DNA of 64,000 bases from Aurantiacibacter gangjinensis. Lineage in GTDB: Bacteria; Pseudomonadota; Alphaproteobacteria; Sphingomonadales; Sphingomonadaceae. Numbering within the stretch: the stretch's first letter is position 1; each line of letters opens with the position of its first letter. A model generated the notes under the pieces. That model was not told the DNA's origin, searched no databases, and saw only the letters and a list, made by a program, of their open reading frames with translations. A program made the translations under genes and the position numbers. Shown here one piece after another: positions 41,704 through 52,248 of this stretch. The stretch spans positions 124,001-188,000 of the forward strand of contig NZ_CP018097.1 in assembly GCF_001886695.1 (NCBI RefSeq). The letters run 5' to 3'.

Positions 41704-42824
41704 AGCAGCACCATGTGGTCACGGTGGATAACAGCGGAGCGCGGCGCATAGCCCAGCTGCTCGGCCTGCTCGCTTTCGCGCAGCCCGGCTATCTTGCGGA
41801 TGTCCGCTGCATCATATTCGCTCAATCCTCTGGCGAAGGCGGTGCCATCCTCGCTGCGGACCTCCACAAGATCGCCGCGCGAAAATTCGCCATCCACCCT
41901 TGTGATACCCGCGGCGAGCAGGCTGGCTCCATCATCCAGCAGTGCCCGCCCGCATCCGGCATCGACACTTATCGCACCGGCCGCCGCCAGACGCCCGCCG
42001 AGCCAGGCCTTGCGCGCGCCATCCGCGCGGCGCGGGAGGAAAAGCGTACCGCGCTCCTCCGCCATCGCACGGGCGATGGGCGACGGCCCCCGCCCATTGA
42101 TGATGGCGAGCGCAATACCCGCCCTCTCGGCAATCTGCGCGGCCTGCAATTTAGAGACCATGCCGCCCGATCCGAGGCCGGAGGACGATGCGCTGCTCGC
42201 CATGGCCAGGATATCAGGCGTCACACCGTCGACTGTCGAAACCAGCTCGGCATCCGCCTTGCTCGGTTCGCGATCATACAGTCCGTCCACATCGGACAAG
42301 AGCAGAACGGCATCCGCACCGCTCGCTTGCGCAACGCGGGCGGCCAGCCGGTCATTGTCACCGAAACGGATTTCCTCGGTCGCAACCGTGTCGTTCTCGT
42401 TGACCACCGGCACCAGGCCTTGTTCCAGCAACTTGCCGAGCGTGGCCGACGCATTGAGGTAGCGCCGCCTGTCTTCGAGATCGTCCATCGTCAGCAGCAC
42501 TTGCGCCGCGCCCAGCCCCTGCGCTGCCAGCGCATCGTGCCATAGTCGCGCCAATGCAATCTGGCCCGCTGCCGCTGCCGCCTGCGCGTGGGAGAGGCTG
42601 GCGCGCGCCCGGTCGGTCAAGCCGACGGCACCCGCCCCCAGTGCAATCGCTCCGGAAGAGACGACGACGACCTCCGTCCCGCCATCGCGCAGGGATTTAA
42701 GATCGCTTGCGAGCGTGTGCAGCCAATCCGTTTTCGGATGGCCCTCACCGACTATAAGGGCGGAGCCGATTTTCACCACGATGCGCCGCGCGCGTCGCAG
42801 GTCGGAAAGGCGGTCGATGGCCAT
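41700..42824 (-). CDS. proB: Glutamate 5-kinase
   Basis: First step of proline synthesis. The 374-residue protein starts RRIVVKIGSALIV in the kinase domain, has LLLSDVDGLYDREP and GGMVSKLQAAQIAERAG, and a C-terminal PUA domain (about residues 275-374). It follows obgE by 18 bases. proC is separately located at 46050-46850, and proA is not in the window. Confidence 0.95.
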   Translation of the reverse strand: MAIDRLSDLRRARRIVVKIGSALIVGEGHPKTDWLHTLASDLKSLRDGGTEVVVVSSGAIALGAGAVGLTDRARASLSHAQAAAAAGQIALARLWHDALAAQGLGAAQVLLTMDDLEDRRRYLNASATLGKLLEQGLVPVVNENDTVATEEIRFGDNDRLAARVAQASGADAVLLLSDVDGLYDREPSKADAELVSTVDGVTPDILAMASSASSSGLGSGGMVSKLQAAQIAERAGIALAIINGRGPSPIARAMAEERGTLFLPRRADGARKAWLGGRLAAAGAISVDAGCGRALLDDGASLLAAGITRVDGEFSRGDLVEVRSEDGTAFARGLSEYDAADIRKIAGLRESEQAEQLGYAPRSAVIHRDHMVLL

Positions 42825-42842
42825 GACCGTCAGCCTAGCGCT

Positions 42843-43922
<1,080 letters not shown>

Positions 43923-43998
43923 TTAGGGCAGTTCGCCGACTTTTGCACCTGCCACTTACGTGCCGCAACCCCGAAAAGGCAGCGACAATGCAGTGATG

Positions 43999-44928
43999 CT
44001 ATTGCTCGTCCTCGGCATCGGAGGGAATGGGCTGTACGATAGGCGTGCGGTCCGTATCTTCATCCACCGGGATCACTGGGATCAGCACACCTTCCTGGTC
44101 GGGCACCGCAACTGTGTCCTCCGGAATGACCTGCGTGATAGCGACGCCCATCTGGCGCTGTTGCGCCGGCGTACCGTACAAGGCCACCCAGCCGGGTTGC
44201 GACGCGCCGTAGCGCGCGCCGTGTTCGGCATCCCAAGCGCTGCTGTTCGCGACATATTCGTCATAGGCGCTGTAGAATTGCTCGAACGCCATCTCGTAGC
44301 GCTGCAGGCCGGTCATGGCGAACATGCGGAAGTCTTCGGGTGGCGTCGCCAGATACTCCGTCGCCACGTCCAGCGCCGTGCGGCAGAAGAAGCGGCGCGC
44401 GGGCGGCAGGGCGAAATAATTGTAAAGACCGGTCGAATATTCTTCCCGGTCGCGAATGGCGGCGCGGCGCACGGCGGTGCGGCCCGTGGGCTCGCCTTCA
44501 TTGGCAAGCCGGTCACGCGCCTGCTCGCGATAGCGCGCTTCCAGCGCCGCATTCGCTTCGTCGAGAATATCGTCCTGGTCCTGCAGCATCTGGCCATAGC
44601 CGAGAAGAATCGGCTCATGCTCGGGCCGCATGCAATTGAGCGCAGCCACATTCCAGCCGGAGCGGAAATGCCAGATGACGTCGTTTTCCGGCAGGCCGGT
44701 ATTGATCGTCTCGCGCACGCCCAGCACGTTCTTTTCCGGAATGTCCATCCGGTAGGCAGCCTGTGGCGGCGGCAGCGGGCGATAGGGAATGGGCTCGACC
44801 ACGACCGGCGGAGGCGGCGGTGGCGGCGGGGGCGGTGGAGGCGGCGGCGGAGGCGTGGCGCAGGCTGCCAGCATGGCGACGCCGACAACGGCGGAAATCG
44901 CGCGGATGGTGAGAGGTGGCTTGGTCAT
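43999..44928 (-). CDS. Poly-proline lipoprotein of unknown function
   Basis: The 309-residue protein has a lipoprotein signal with lipobox LAAC (Cys near residue 23), directly followed by a run of 16 Pro, then VVVEPIPYRPLPPP. The rest is an all-helical domain (FRSGWNVAALNCMRPEHEP, FYSAYDEYVANSSAWDAEHG) of an unnamed alphaproteobacterial family. The C-terminal 60 residues are acidic. Outer- or inner-membrane anchoring is inferred. The Pro run probably acts as a rigid spacer across the periplasm. Confidence 0.75.
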   Translation of the reverse strand: MTKPPLTIRAISAVVGVAMLAACATPPPPPPPPPPPPPPPPVVVEPIPYRPLPPPQAAYRMDIPEKNVLGVRETINTGLPENDVIWHFRSGWNVAALNCMRPEHEPILLGYGQMLQDQDDILDEANAALEARYREQARDRLANEGEPTGRTAVRRAAIRDREEYSTGLYNYFALPPARRFFCRTALDVATEYLATPPEDFRMFAMTGLQRYEMAFEQFYSAYDEYVANSSAWDAEHGARYGASQPGWVALYGTPAQQRQMGVAITQVIPEDTVAVPDQEGVLIPVIPVDEDTDRTPIVQPIPSDAEDEQ

Positions 44929-45049
44929 TATTGCCGCTAATCCTTTATGCCCCCTGCTTTACCCAGCCTGAAGAAAACCGAGCCTGAAGATATTCGGGCC
45001 CGACGATACGCCGGCAAGCAAGGCCATCGCTCTAGCGGTGTGGAATCGC

Positions 45050-45088
45050 AAAGAAAATGCCCGGAATGCAGATTTGCACTCCGGGCAT
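45050..45088 (-). terminator. Terminator of the Bax-inhibitor-1 gene
   Basis: A long stem (8 bp ATGCCCGG / CCGGGCAT with four more inner pairs) is followed on the minus strand by TTTCTTT, 58 bases beyond the stop at 45146. Confidence 0.75.
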
Positions 45089-45145
45089 CCGATTTGTGAT
45101 TCATCTCGTCGCGCGCACCATGAGGATCGCGCGGCGAAAACAGTC

Positions 45146-45919
45146 CTATTCGCGCGCAGCGCCCATGAAGCGCAGCAGGAAGAGGAACATGTTGATGAAG
45201 TCGAGATAGAGGCTCAGCGCGCCCATCACCACCATCTTGCCCAGCGGGAAAGCGGCGGCAGCGGCGGGGTTCGTCATCTTGATCTGCTGGATAGCCAGAT
45301 ATTCCTGCTTCAGGCGCTGCGTATCGTAAGCCGTGAGGCCTGCAAAGATCAGGACGCCGATAAAGCTGATGGCGTACATGAAGGCAGAGCTCTGCAGGAA
45401 CAGGTTGATGACGCTGGCCACAATCAGGCCGATCACGCCCATGATCAGGAAGCTGCCCCAGCCCGACAGGTCCTTCTGCGTGGTGTAGCCGAACAGGCTG
45501 AGACCCGCGAAGGCCGCCGAGGTCGCGAAGAAGGTCGTCGCGATCGAAGCGCCGGTATAGATCAGGAAGATATAGGACAGCGAAAGGCCCATCAGGACCG
45601 CAAAGCCCCAGAACATCGCCTGCAGCGTTGTGGTCGAAAAGCGATCGCGGCCGAAGCTCATCGCGAACACGATGGCAAGCGGCGACAGCATGATCACGAT
45701 GCCGAGAATGCCCTGGTTGAGCGTCTGTGCGAGACCCGTGCGTGCAGCCATCAGGGCCACGATGCCGGTGAGCAACACGCCCGAGGCCATGTAATTGTAG
45801 ATCGAGAGCATGTGCTTGCGCAGCCCGGCGTCGAACGTCGTGCGCGCGCCTACTTCCCCCGTCTGGCCGGGCGACGTGCCGAAACCCGCGCGGGTCTGGT
45901 TGTCGTTCCAATCTGCCAT
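45146..45919 (-). CDS. Bax inhibitor-1/YccA-family membrane protein
   Basis: A 257-residue protein with a polar N-terminus (about 30 residues) and seven predicted spans. Family features are YMASGVLLTGIVAL, the conserved FGYTTQKDLSGWGSFLIMGVIG and the C-terminal helix YDTQRLKQEY with pH-sensing Asp. Bacterial members conduct Ca2+ in a pH-dependent manner. The gene is monocistronic with a strong terminator. Confidence 0.92.
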   Translation of the reverse strand: MADWNDNQTRAGFGTSPGQTGEVGARTTFDAGLRKHMLSIYNYMASGVLLTGIVALMAARTGLAQTLNQGILGIVIMLSPLAIVFAMSFGRDRFSTTTLQAMFWGFAVLMGLSLSYIFLIYTGASIATTFFATSAAFAGLSLFGYTTQKDLSGWGSFLIMGVIGLIVASVINLFLQSSAFMYAISFIGVLIFAGLTAYDTQRLKQEYLAIQQIKMTNPAAAAAFPLGKMVVMGALSLYLDFINMFLFLLRFMGAARE

Positions 45920-46049
45920 GGTTTTTAAAACTCCAATGTCCCGGCCTCACAAGGCGAGCCGGATTACGCATGATATTGGCAGTTTCGCAGCGTTTTTCAA
46001 GCGAAACCGGACGGTTTTGCCTTGCTGTCACATTAACCGTAAATCGCGC

Positions 46050-46850
46050 TCAGTCGCGGGCTTCGCGGGCCATTTCCGCACTGCGGTCGCGCGCCGCTCT
46101 CAGCGTGTCGGACACCAGCCGGGTTAGCGCTTCCTCTTCGTCCAGCACATCCAGCCCCCTGCGGGTCACACCGCCGGGGGAGGCGACCATGTCGGCCAGC
46201 TTGCCGGGCGGATGATAGGACCCTGCGGCAAGCGCGGCCGCGCCCTCGGTCATGGCGATGGCAAGTGCGCGCGCCTGATCTTCGGGCAAGCCCAACCGCA
46301 CCGCCGCGGCGCCCAGAGCATCGATAAAACGATAGATAAAGGCCGGCCCGCTACCCGCCAGCGCAGTAACGAGGTCGTAGCGATCCTCCGCCACCCATTC
46401 GGGCGTGCCGAGATGGCGCATCAGCGCGAAGAGATCCTCGCGCCCTGCGTCGTCCAATCCGTCTTCCGCAAGCGCGACCGGCGACTTGCCGAGCGCGCAA
46501 GCGAGATTCGGCATGACGCGCACCACGGCTTCCGCTTGCGGGAAATGGCGTCGCAGCGAGGCCAGCTCGGTTCCCGCTAGCACGGAGAGGACTGCCGTGG
46601 CTTCGCCGGTTACGCCCTGCAAGGTTGGCGCGATATCGGCCAGCATATGCGGCTTGAAGCCAAGCAGCACGCCGTCGAAATGTCGGCCTTCGGGCACGTC
46701 GCGCAGAAGCTCCACATCGCCCGGCACGCTTGCGCGGCTGGGCGTGACGACGGTGAACTTGTCGCGCGGCAGTCCGGCGGCGAGCCAGCCTTCCAGCATG
46801 GCCCCGGTCATATTGCCGCAGCCCACGATCAGCATGTTTTCAAACGCCAT
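46050..46850 (-). CDS. proC: Pyrroline-5-carboxylate reductase
   Basis: Last step of proline synthesis, NAD(P)H-dependent. The 266-residue protein begins with the Rossmann motif LIVGCGNMTGAMLEGWL, and the C-terminal SPGGVTRRGLDVLDEE is the signature. It follows the YbjN-family gene by nine bases, so they are probably co-transcribed. Confidence 0.95.
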   Translation of the reverse strand: MAFENMLIVGCGNMTGAMLEGWLAAGLPRDKFTVVTPSRASVPGDVELLRDVPEGRHFDGVLLGFKPHMLADIAPTLQGVTGEATAVLSVLAGTELASLRRHFPQAEAVVRVMPNLACALGKSPVALAEDGLDDAGREDLFALMRHLGTPEWVAEDRYDLVTALAGSGPAFIYRFIDALGAAAVRLGLPEDQARALAIAMTEGAAALAAGSYHPPGKLADMVASPGGVTRRGLDVLDEEEALTRLVSDTLRAARDRSAEMAREARD

Positions 46851-46859
46851 CGGGGTGCC

Positions 46860-47366
46860 TTAGGCTTCTCCGGCGGCATCCACCAGCGCCGCGTCCAGCG
46901 CCTCACGCGGGGACTTGTCGCCCCACAGCACGAACTGGAAGGCCGGATAGAAGCGGTCGCATTCGGAAATGGCGCTTTCGATGGCCATCTGCGCCATGTC
47001 GAGGCTCAGCAGCCCGTCATCGCCCAGCATCAGGCCGTGGCGATACAGCAGCACATTGCCCTGCGACCAGACATCGAAATGTCCCAGCCAGAGCTGCTCG
47101 TTGACCAGCGCCAGCAGCTCGTAGGCCGCCTTGCGCTTGTCGTCGGACACTGTGACTTTGGGTAGGCAGAGCAGCTGCAAGACCTTGTCCTCGGCGCGCC
47201 AGATGGCGCGCACCTGGTAGGTCGTCCAGCTGCCCGGAACTTCGCCCGTCACCTCGTCATCGCTGACTTGCTCGCAGCTCCAACCATGAGCCTCGAACAG
47301 CGCGCCCAGCATTTCGACCGGTGCTGCGTCGTCCGTCTCTTCTATCGTCGCGTGCCGCGTGTTCAT
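46860..47366 (-). CDS. YbjN-domain protein
   Basis: The 168-residue protein has the YbjN (DUF1790) pattern: MLGALFEAHGWSCEQVSDDEVTG, VTVSDDKRKAAYELLALVNEQLWLGHFD and GNVLLYRHGLML. It is a type III secretion chaperone-like fold. In many alphaproteobacteria it sits upstream of proC, as here. Function unknown. A palindrome TTGTGCACAA lies at 47480-47489 in the 160-base gap upstream, otherwise empty. Confidence 0.88.
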   Translation of the reverse strand: MNTRHATIEETDDAAPVEMLGALFEAHGWSCEQVSDDEVTGEVPGSWTTYQVRAIWRAEDKVLQLLCLPKVTVSDDKRKAAYELLALVNEQLWLGHFDVWSQGNVLLYRHGLMLGDDGLLSLDMAQMAIESAISECDRFYPAFQFVLWGDKSPREALDAALVDAAGEA

Positions 47367-47525
47367 GACTGGAAACCGTCGTGCCTTTGCATGTCTGGCT
47401 TAATGAAACGCCAACCATATTTCAGGCAAGCGGGGGGTCCGAAAACAGTCGGGCAAAACGTAGCTGGGCTGTTGGCAATTTGTGCACAAGGCTGCGGAGA
47501 AGCTGGGCAAAACCCTTAGCCCCGA

Positions 47526-49040
47526 TCAGTCAAGCGACTGAATTACCTCGCCTTCCTGGCTGGTAAAGCCAAACGAATCGACGCCTTCGCCGGCCAGCGC
47601 GCTGACCATGGCCTGCGCCTCGCGGGCGGAATCGAAGGGTCCGGTCAGCAGGCGATTGGTCTGGCCCCACGGCGCGCGAAAAGCGTCCGCATCGGCCAGC
47701 AAGTCGCCGGCATTGCGCTGGATGCGCCGCCAATCGAAGCGGAAGGCGGAGACATCCTGCCCGGTCGCCACCTGCACCCAATGGCGCGAGGGATGCGCGG
47801 GCGGTGCAGGCGCGGCAGGGGGCGGCGCCTCACGCGCGGGCTCGATCGCGGTGATATCGACTGCGCCCGCCGTGGACGGCACGGGCGCGCTTTCCAGCGT
47901 GAAGTCGGCAAAGGCTTCGGATAGTTCGACCTGCTGCGGCGCAGGCTCCGGCGTCGCGGCGACCGGTTCGGCAATCGAGAAGGATGGCTGCGCGGCCTCG
48001 ACGGGCGGGAAGTCTGGCTGTTCTGCGAGAACGGTGGTCGCCGCAGTTGAAGGCTGGCGAGCAGGAGCAGTTGCCGGCGGCGTGCTTGCAGTCGGCGCGG
48101 ACGAAACCGCAGGCAATTCGCCGGTGGATGCTACGCCGGTTCCGGTTGCGGGGCCAAGCGTTTCGCCCTGCGGCTCCAGCCGGTCGGCGGCAGGGGCCGG
48201 GCCGGGCTGACCTTCGGCAGGGCCCATGGCGTTGCCGGACAGTGCCGCGATCTCCGGAGTGTCTCGCCCCATCTGGGCGGCGTCCGGAAATTGACCGAGA
48301 TTGGCAGCAGCCGCCTGCTGCGCGCGGGTCAGGCGCGGCATAATCCGCAGATACGGCGCCAATCGGGAGGATAGGCGCTGCGGCAGCATGGTTTCCGCAA
48401 TCGCCACCGCTTCCGCGTCGCGACCGGCAATGGCAAGCGCGAACGCGCGGGTGCGAAAGGCCGACCGGTCCTGTCGCTGGAGCAATGGCAGGAGGATAGC
48501 CTCGGATGCCTCGGCATTGCCCGAAATAGCATAGCTCAACGCCAGCCGCCGCACGACTTCTGGCGTCTCGTCGCGCGACAGGGCCTGGCGATAAAAACGC
48601 TGCGCCCGGTCGTTGCGGCCGACGAGGTCGTAGGCCAGACCGCGATCCGCGGCATAGGCAGCCATCGGCTCTCCCTGCCTATCCGCGTTGGTAAAAAGCT
48701 GCACCGCTGTAGCCGGTTGCCCGCGCCGCATCGCGACCATACCGAGAGAAGCCAGCACGCGCCCGTCATTGGGCGCGATATTCTGCGCTCGCGTCAGAAA
48801 CGTCTGCGCAGCACTGAGATCACCCAGTTCCAGCGAGGCGCGGCCTGCGGCGATCAGCGATGGCAGCGAATCCGGGTTGCGCGACAAACGGCGCAGCGCA
48901 TCGTTCAAAGTTTCCTGCGCAGGATTGGGCAGCGCCTGCACCACTTCCTGCGCGCTGGCAGCAGGTGCGCCGAGCGGCATCGCCAAGGCGGCGACACCGC
49001 TGGCGATTACGGTAAACTTGCGAAATGAAGCCAATATCAT
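47526..49040 (-). CDS. TPR- and SPOR-domain exported protein
   Basis: The 504-residue protein has a signal peptide (residues about 1-31, ending PAASAQ), TPR-like repeats at about 35-220 (LRRLSRNPDSLPSLIAAG, APNDGRVLASLGMVAMRRGQ), a long Pro/Ala/Thr/Glu-rich linker (about 250-415) and a C-terminal SPOR domain (about 425-504, beginning HWVQVATGQDVSAF). SPOR domains bind denuded peptidoglycan at division sites. The gene follows ftsZ by 66 bases, supporting a division-related role. Confidence 0.85.
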   Translation of the reverse strand: MILASFRKFTVIASGVAALAMPLGAPAASAQEVVQALPNPAQETLNDALRRLSRNPDSLPSLIAAGRASLELGDLSAAQTFLTRAQNIAPNDGRVLASLGMVAMRRGQPATAVQLFTNADRQGEPMAAYAADRGLAYDLVGRNDRAQRFYRQALSRDETPEVVRRLALSYAISGNAEASEAILLPLLQRQDRSAFRTRAFALAIAGRDAEAVAIAETMLPQRLSSRLAPYLRIMPRLTRAQQAAAANLGQFPDAAQMGRDTPEIAALSGNAMGPAEGQPGPAPAADRLEPQGETLGPATGTGVASTGELPAVSSAPTASTPPATAPARQPSTAATTVLAEQPDFPPVEAAQPSFSIAEPVAATPEPAPQQVELSEAFADFTLESAPVPSTAGAVDITAIEPAREAPPPAAPAPPAHPSRHWVQVATGQDVSAFRFDWRRIQRNAGDLLADADAFRAPWGQTNRLLTGPFDSAREAQAMVSALAGEGVDSFGFTSQEGEVIQSLD

Positions 49041-49105
49041 GCGGTTCGCACTATAACGCGCTCGCTGAATAGCGCGAGAACGGCTGACCCGATTTTCCGC
49101 CCGAC

Positions 49106-50848
49106 TTACTGGTTATTCTGGCGTCCGAGGAAGCGCGGGATGCGCATGGAGCCGCCATCCTCGTCATCATCGTCGTCGTCATCGTCGTCGCTGGGCGACT
49201 GCCGTGAGAGATTGGCCATGCGCTCGAACAGCGTGCTGCCGCCAGCCGCGGCTCCACCGCCGCCTCCAGCGCCGCCGCTGCTGCCTGATCCGGCATTGCT
49301 ACCGGTCGGCGTTGCATTGTTGTCTCCTGACGGGCCGTCATCGGGATCGTTGGTCCCGGCAGCATCGTCGCCGCCACCGCCGAGCATACGCGCACGGCGA
49401 CCGCCCTGCGGCTGCACCGGCTCATCCGCCTCGGCGAGGCGGCTGGCGTCGAGCAGCAATTCGTCCTGCGGCGGCTCGTCCTCGGCCGTCGGCTCGACGG
49501 TGGCCGGTTCTTCGGCAGGGGCTTCGTCGGTCAATTCCATCGCCGCGTCGAGATCGGCGGCAGTGTCGTCATAGACGGGCGGGACCGGCGCGCGTTCGTC
49601 CTCGTCTGCAGGTTCCGGTTCATCGGCGCCGTAACCATCATCGGAACCGACACCAAAGGTGCTGTCATCCGCAGGCGCGGTCAGTTCTGGCTCGGCCATG
49701 TCATCGGCAGGTTCGTCGGCTGCCATGTCACCGCCCAGATCAAGAGGTTCATCGTCCTCGGCTGTCAGTTCTGGAGCCTGCTCTTCCATGCCGTCATCGG
49801 CGGGAATAGCGAGCGCCGGCGCACGCGGGCCGCGCGTCGTCGAGAGATCGAGCGGACGGGCATTTTCCTGCGGCAGTTGGCCAGTTTGCTCGATGCCCGT
49901 GGCGACCACGCTGACGCGGATCTTGCCATCCAGCTCCGGGTTGAAAGCGCTGCCCCAGATGATGTTTGCTTCTGGATCGACAAGCTCGCGAATGTGGTTG
50001 GCAGCCTCGTCCACTTCCAGCAGCTTCATATCCTCGCCGCCGATGATGGAGATGATGACGCCTTTCGCGCCCTGCATGGAAACACCGTCCAGCAGCGGGT
50101 TGGCAATGGCGTGCTCCGCCGCTTCCAGCGCGCGGTTGTCGCCTTCGCCCTCGCCCGTGCCCATCATGGCCTTGCCCATTTCGCCCATCACGGAGCGCAC
50201 ATCGGCAAAGTCCAGATTGATGAGGCCCGGCATCACCATCAGATCGGTGATGGAACGCACGCCCTGCTGCAGCACTTCGTCTGCCAGCATGAACGCTTCC
50301 TTGAAGGTCGTTTCCGCCTTGGCGACCAGGAACAGGTTCTGGTTGGGGATGACGATCAGCGTATCGACATGCTTCTGCAATTCCTCGATCCCGCTTTCGG
50401 CGCTGCGCATGCGGCGCGTGCCTTCGAACAGGAACGGCTTGGTCACCACGCCGACGGTCAGGATGCCCCTGTCGCGGGCCACCTGCGCGATGACGGGCGC
50501 AGCGCCCGTACCGGTGCCGCCGCCCATACCGGCTGCGATGAAGACCATGTTCACGCCTTCCAGCGCGCGCTCGATCTCCTCGACGGTTTCCTCGGCAGCC
50601 GCGCGGCCCACTTCGGGGCGCGATCCTGCACCCAGGCCCTGCGTGATATCCGGTCCCAGCTGGATGCGGTGCTCTGCCGAAGAGCTGTTGAGCGCCTGCG
50701 CATCGGTATTGGCGACGATGAAGTCGACGCCTTCGATCTCGGCCTCGATCATGTTGGCGATGGCATTGCCGCCCGCCCCGCCCACACCGATCACGGTAAT
50801 GCGCGGACGCAGTTCTTCCACGGAGGGCGGGCCGATATTGATGCTCAT
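49106..50848 (-). CDS. ftsZ: Cell-division GTPase FtsZ
   Basis: The tubulin homologue that forms the division ring. Its 580 residues include the GTP-binding [23 protein letters not shown] and [11 protein letters not shown]. After residue 320 comes a 230-residue linker rich in Asp, Glu, Ala and Pro, with a run of nine Asp shortly before the conserved C-terminal peptide [11 protein letters not shown], which binds FtsA and other partners. The linker is long, as in other alphaproteobacteria. It follows ftsA by 107 bases, room for an internal promoter. Confidence 0.96.
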   Translation of the reverse strand: MSINIGPPSVEELRPRITVIGVGGAGGNAIANMIEAEIEGVDFIVANTDAQALNSSSAEHRIQLGPDITQGLGAGSRPEVGRAAAEETVEEIERALEGVNMVFIAAGMGGGTGTGAAPVIAQVARDRGILTVGVVTKPFLFEGTRRMRSAESGIEELQKHVDTLIVIPNQNLFLVAKAETTFKEAFMLADEVLQQGVRSITDLMVMPGLINLDFADVRSVMGEMGKAMMGTGEGEGDNRALEAAEHAIANPLLDGVSMQGAKGVIISIIGGEDMKLLEVDEAANHIRELVDPEANIIWGSAFNPELDGKIRVSVVATGIEQTGQLPQENARPLDLSTTRGPRAPALAIPADDGMEEQAPELTAEDDEPLDLGGDMAADEPADDMAEPELTAPADDSTFGVGSDDGYGADEPEPADEDERAPVPPVYDDTAADLDAAMELTDEAPAEEPATVEPTAEDEPPQDELLLDASRLAEADEPVQPQGGRRARMLGGGGDDAAGTNDPDDGPSGDNNATPTGSNAGSGSSGGAGGGGGAAAGGSTLFERMANLSRQSPSDDDDDDDDDEDGGSMRIPRFLGRQNNQ

Positions 50849-50955
50849 CTCTTAATCTCCAAAGCAGACGCTCGAATTTCTGCCATTGCACCTGTGCCAC
50901 AAAGGCAAGGCGTTAATCATAGGTGCCTATACTCTATCCACAGCTAGGATAAGGC

Positions 50956-52248
50956 CTAAAAATACTCGCGCATGGCGCCCCATACGCGCACGATGCTGGC
51001 AAACGGGCCGTAGCTGGCCGTGCGGGTGAAGCGCGATCCGATGCTGCGAATATCGACCGGGTCTTCCGCCGCATAAAGAACAAGCCCGCATAGCGTGGCG
51101 AAACCGGGCGCGCTGTGCGCTTCGGGCAGGCCGCGCAGAGCCACCGGTTTGCCGATGCGCGCGGGCACACCCAGCACGCTTTGCGCATAATCGGCAAGGC
51201 CCGCCAATTCCGCGCCGCCGCCCGTCAGCACCACCTGCCGCGCGCTGGAGCCGGGCGCTCCGCCGGTAAAGCCCATCGTATCCAATGCCTTGCCGACCTC
51301 GCCCATTAATTGGTCGAGCTCGCCCGTGATGACGCCGATCAGCTCGGCCCGCGGCACCTGGCCGGAGCCGTCGCATCCGCGCGCGACGGGCGATGCGGTG
51401 GACTCGCCCTGTGCCGTCACCGGGATCATCTCGCGGTGATCTGTCGGGCTGGCGATCGCCGAGCCGGAAACGCATTTCAGCCGTTCTGCCTGGAAGCGGC
51501 GCACGGAAAAAGCGCTGGCAATGGCATCGGTGATGTCGTTCGATCCGCGCGGGATTGCCGTAAGGCCCACCAGCATGCCGCCCGCATAGACGGAGACGTT
51601 TGTCACTTCCCCGCCCAGCTCAACCAGGGCAACGCCAAGGTCGCGCTCTTCGGCGGTAAGACAAGCAAAGCCTGTCGCCAGTGGCGAGGCGACGATGCCT
51701 TCCACATCCAGATGCGCGCTCTGCACCGCTTCGGTCACGTTCCGCATCGGCGCGCCATCGGCGAGCATGACATGGATATCCACGCCGAGCCGATCCGCGT
51801 GCAAGCCCTTGGGGTTGGAGACGCCATGCGCGCCGTCGAGAAAATAGCAGGCAGGCTGCGCGTGCAGCACGGTGCGGCCATCGGGCTCCAGCGCATCGCG
51901 CGCTTCGACCAGCAGGGCCTCGATATCCTCCTCCTCGATCCGGCGGCCACCGATGGGGATTTCTATCGGGCGGATTTCGCTTGCCAGCCCGGCGCCGGAC
52001 GATCCGATCCACACGGCATCCACGCTGGTGCCCGCCATCTTCTCGGCGCGCTCCAGCGCATCGCGCACGGCATAGGTCGCCGCCGCCATGTCGACGATAT
52101 AGCCGCGTTTGACGCCTTGCGATTGCCGGTCGCTGCTGCCCAGCACCTGCATCTCTCCGCCCTCGGTCAGGGCGGCGATCATCGCGGAAATGCGGAAAGA
52201 TCCGATATTGACCGCGCCGAACACGCGGGCGATGCGCTGCTGCGACAT
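50956..52248 (-). CDS. ftsA: Cell-division protein FtsA
   Basis: The actin-like membrane tether of FtsZ. The 430-residue protein begins with VFGAVNIGSFRISAMIA, contains VVLTGGGAELAGLADYA and ends in a short amphipathic helix (VRVWGAMREYF) for membrane binding. Its ATG shares one base with the ftsQ stop (TGATG). Confidence 0.95.
   Translation of the reverse strand: MSQQRIARVFGAVNIGSFRISAMIAALTEGGEMQVLGSSDRQSQGVKRGYIVDMAAATYAVRDALERAEKMAGTSVDAVWIGSSGAGLASEIRPIEIPIGGRRIEEEDIEALLVEARDALEPDGRTVLHAQPACYFLDGAHGVSNPKGLHADRLGVDIHVMLADGAPMRNVTEAVQSAHLDVEGIVASPLATGFACLTAEERDLGVALVELGGEVTNVSVYAGGMLVGLTAIPRGSNDITDAIASAFSVRRFQAERLKCVSGSAIASPTDHREMIPVTAQGESTASPVARGCDGSGQVPRAELIGVITGELDQLMGEVGKALDTMGFTGGAPGSSARQVVLTGGGAELAGLADYAQSVLGVPARIGKPVALRGLPEAHSAPGFATLCGLVLYAAEDPVDIRSIGSRFTRTASYGPFASIVRVWGAMREYF

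Noticed and set aside
47480-47489. Palindrome TTGTGCACAA upstream of the YbjN-family gene
   Set aside because: A single 10-bp palindrome about 115 bases upstream with no second copy nearby; too little support to call an operator.
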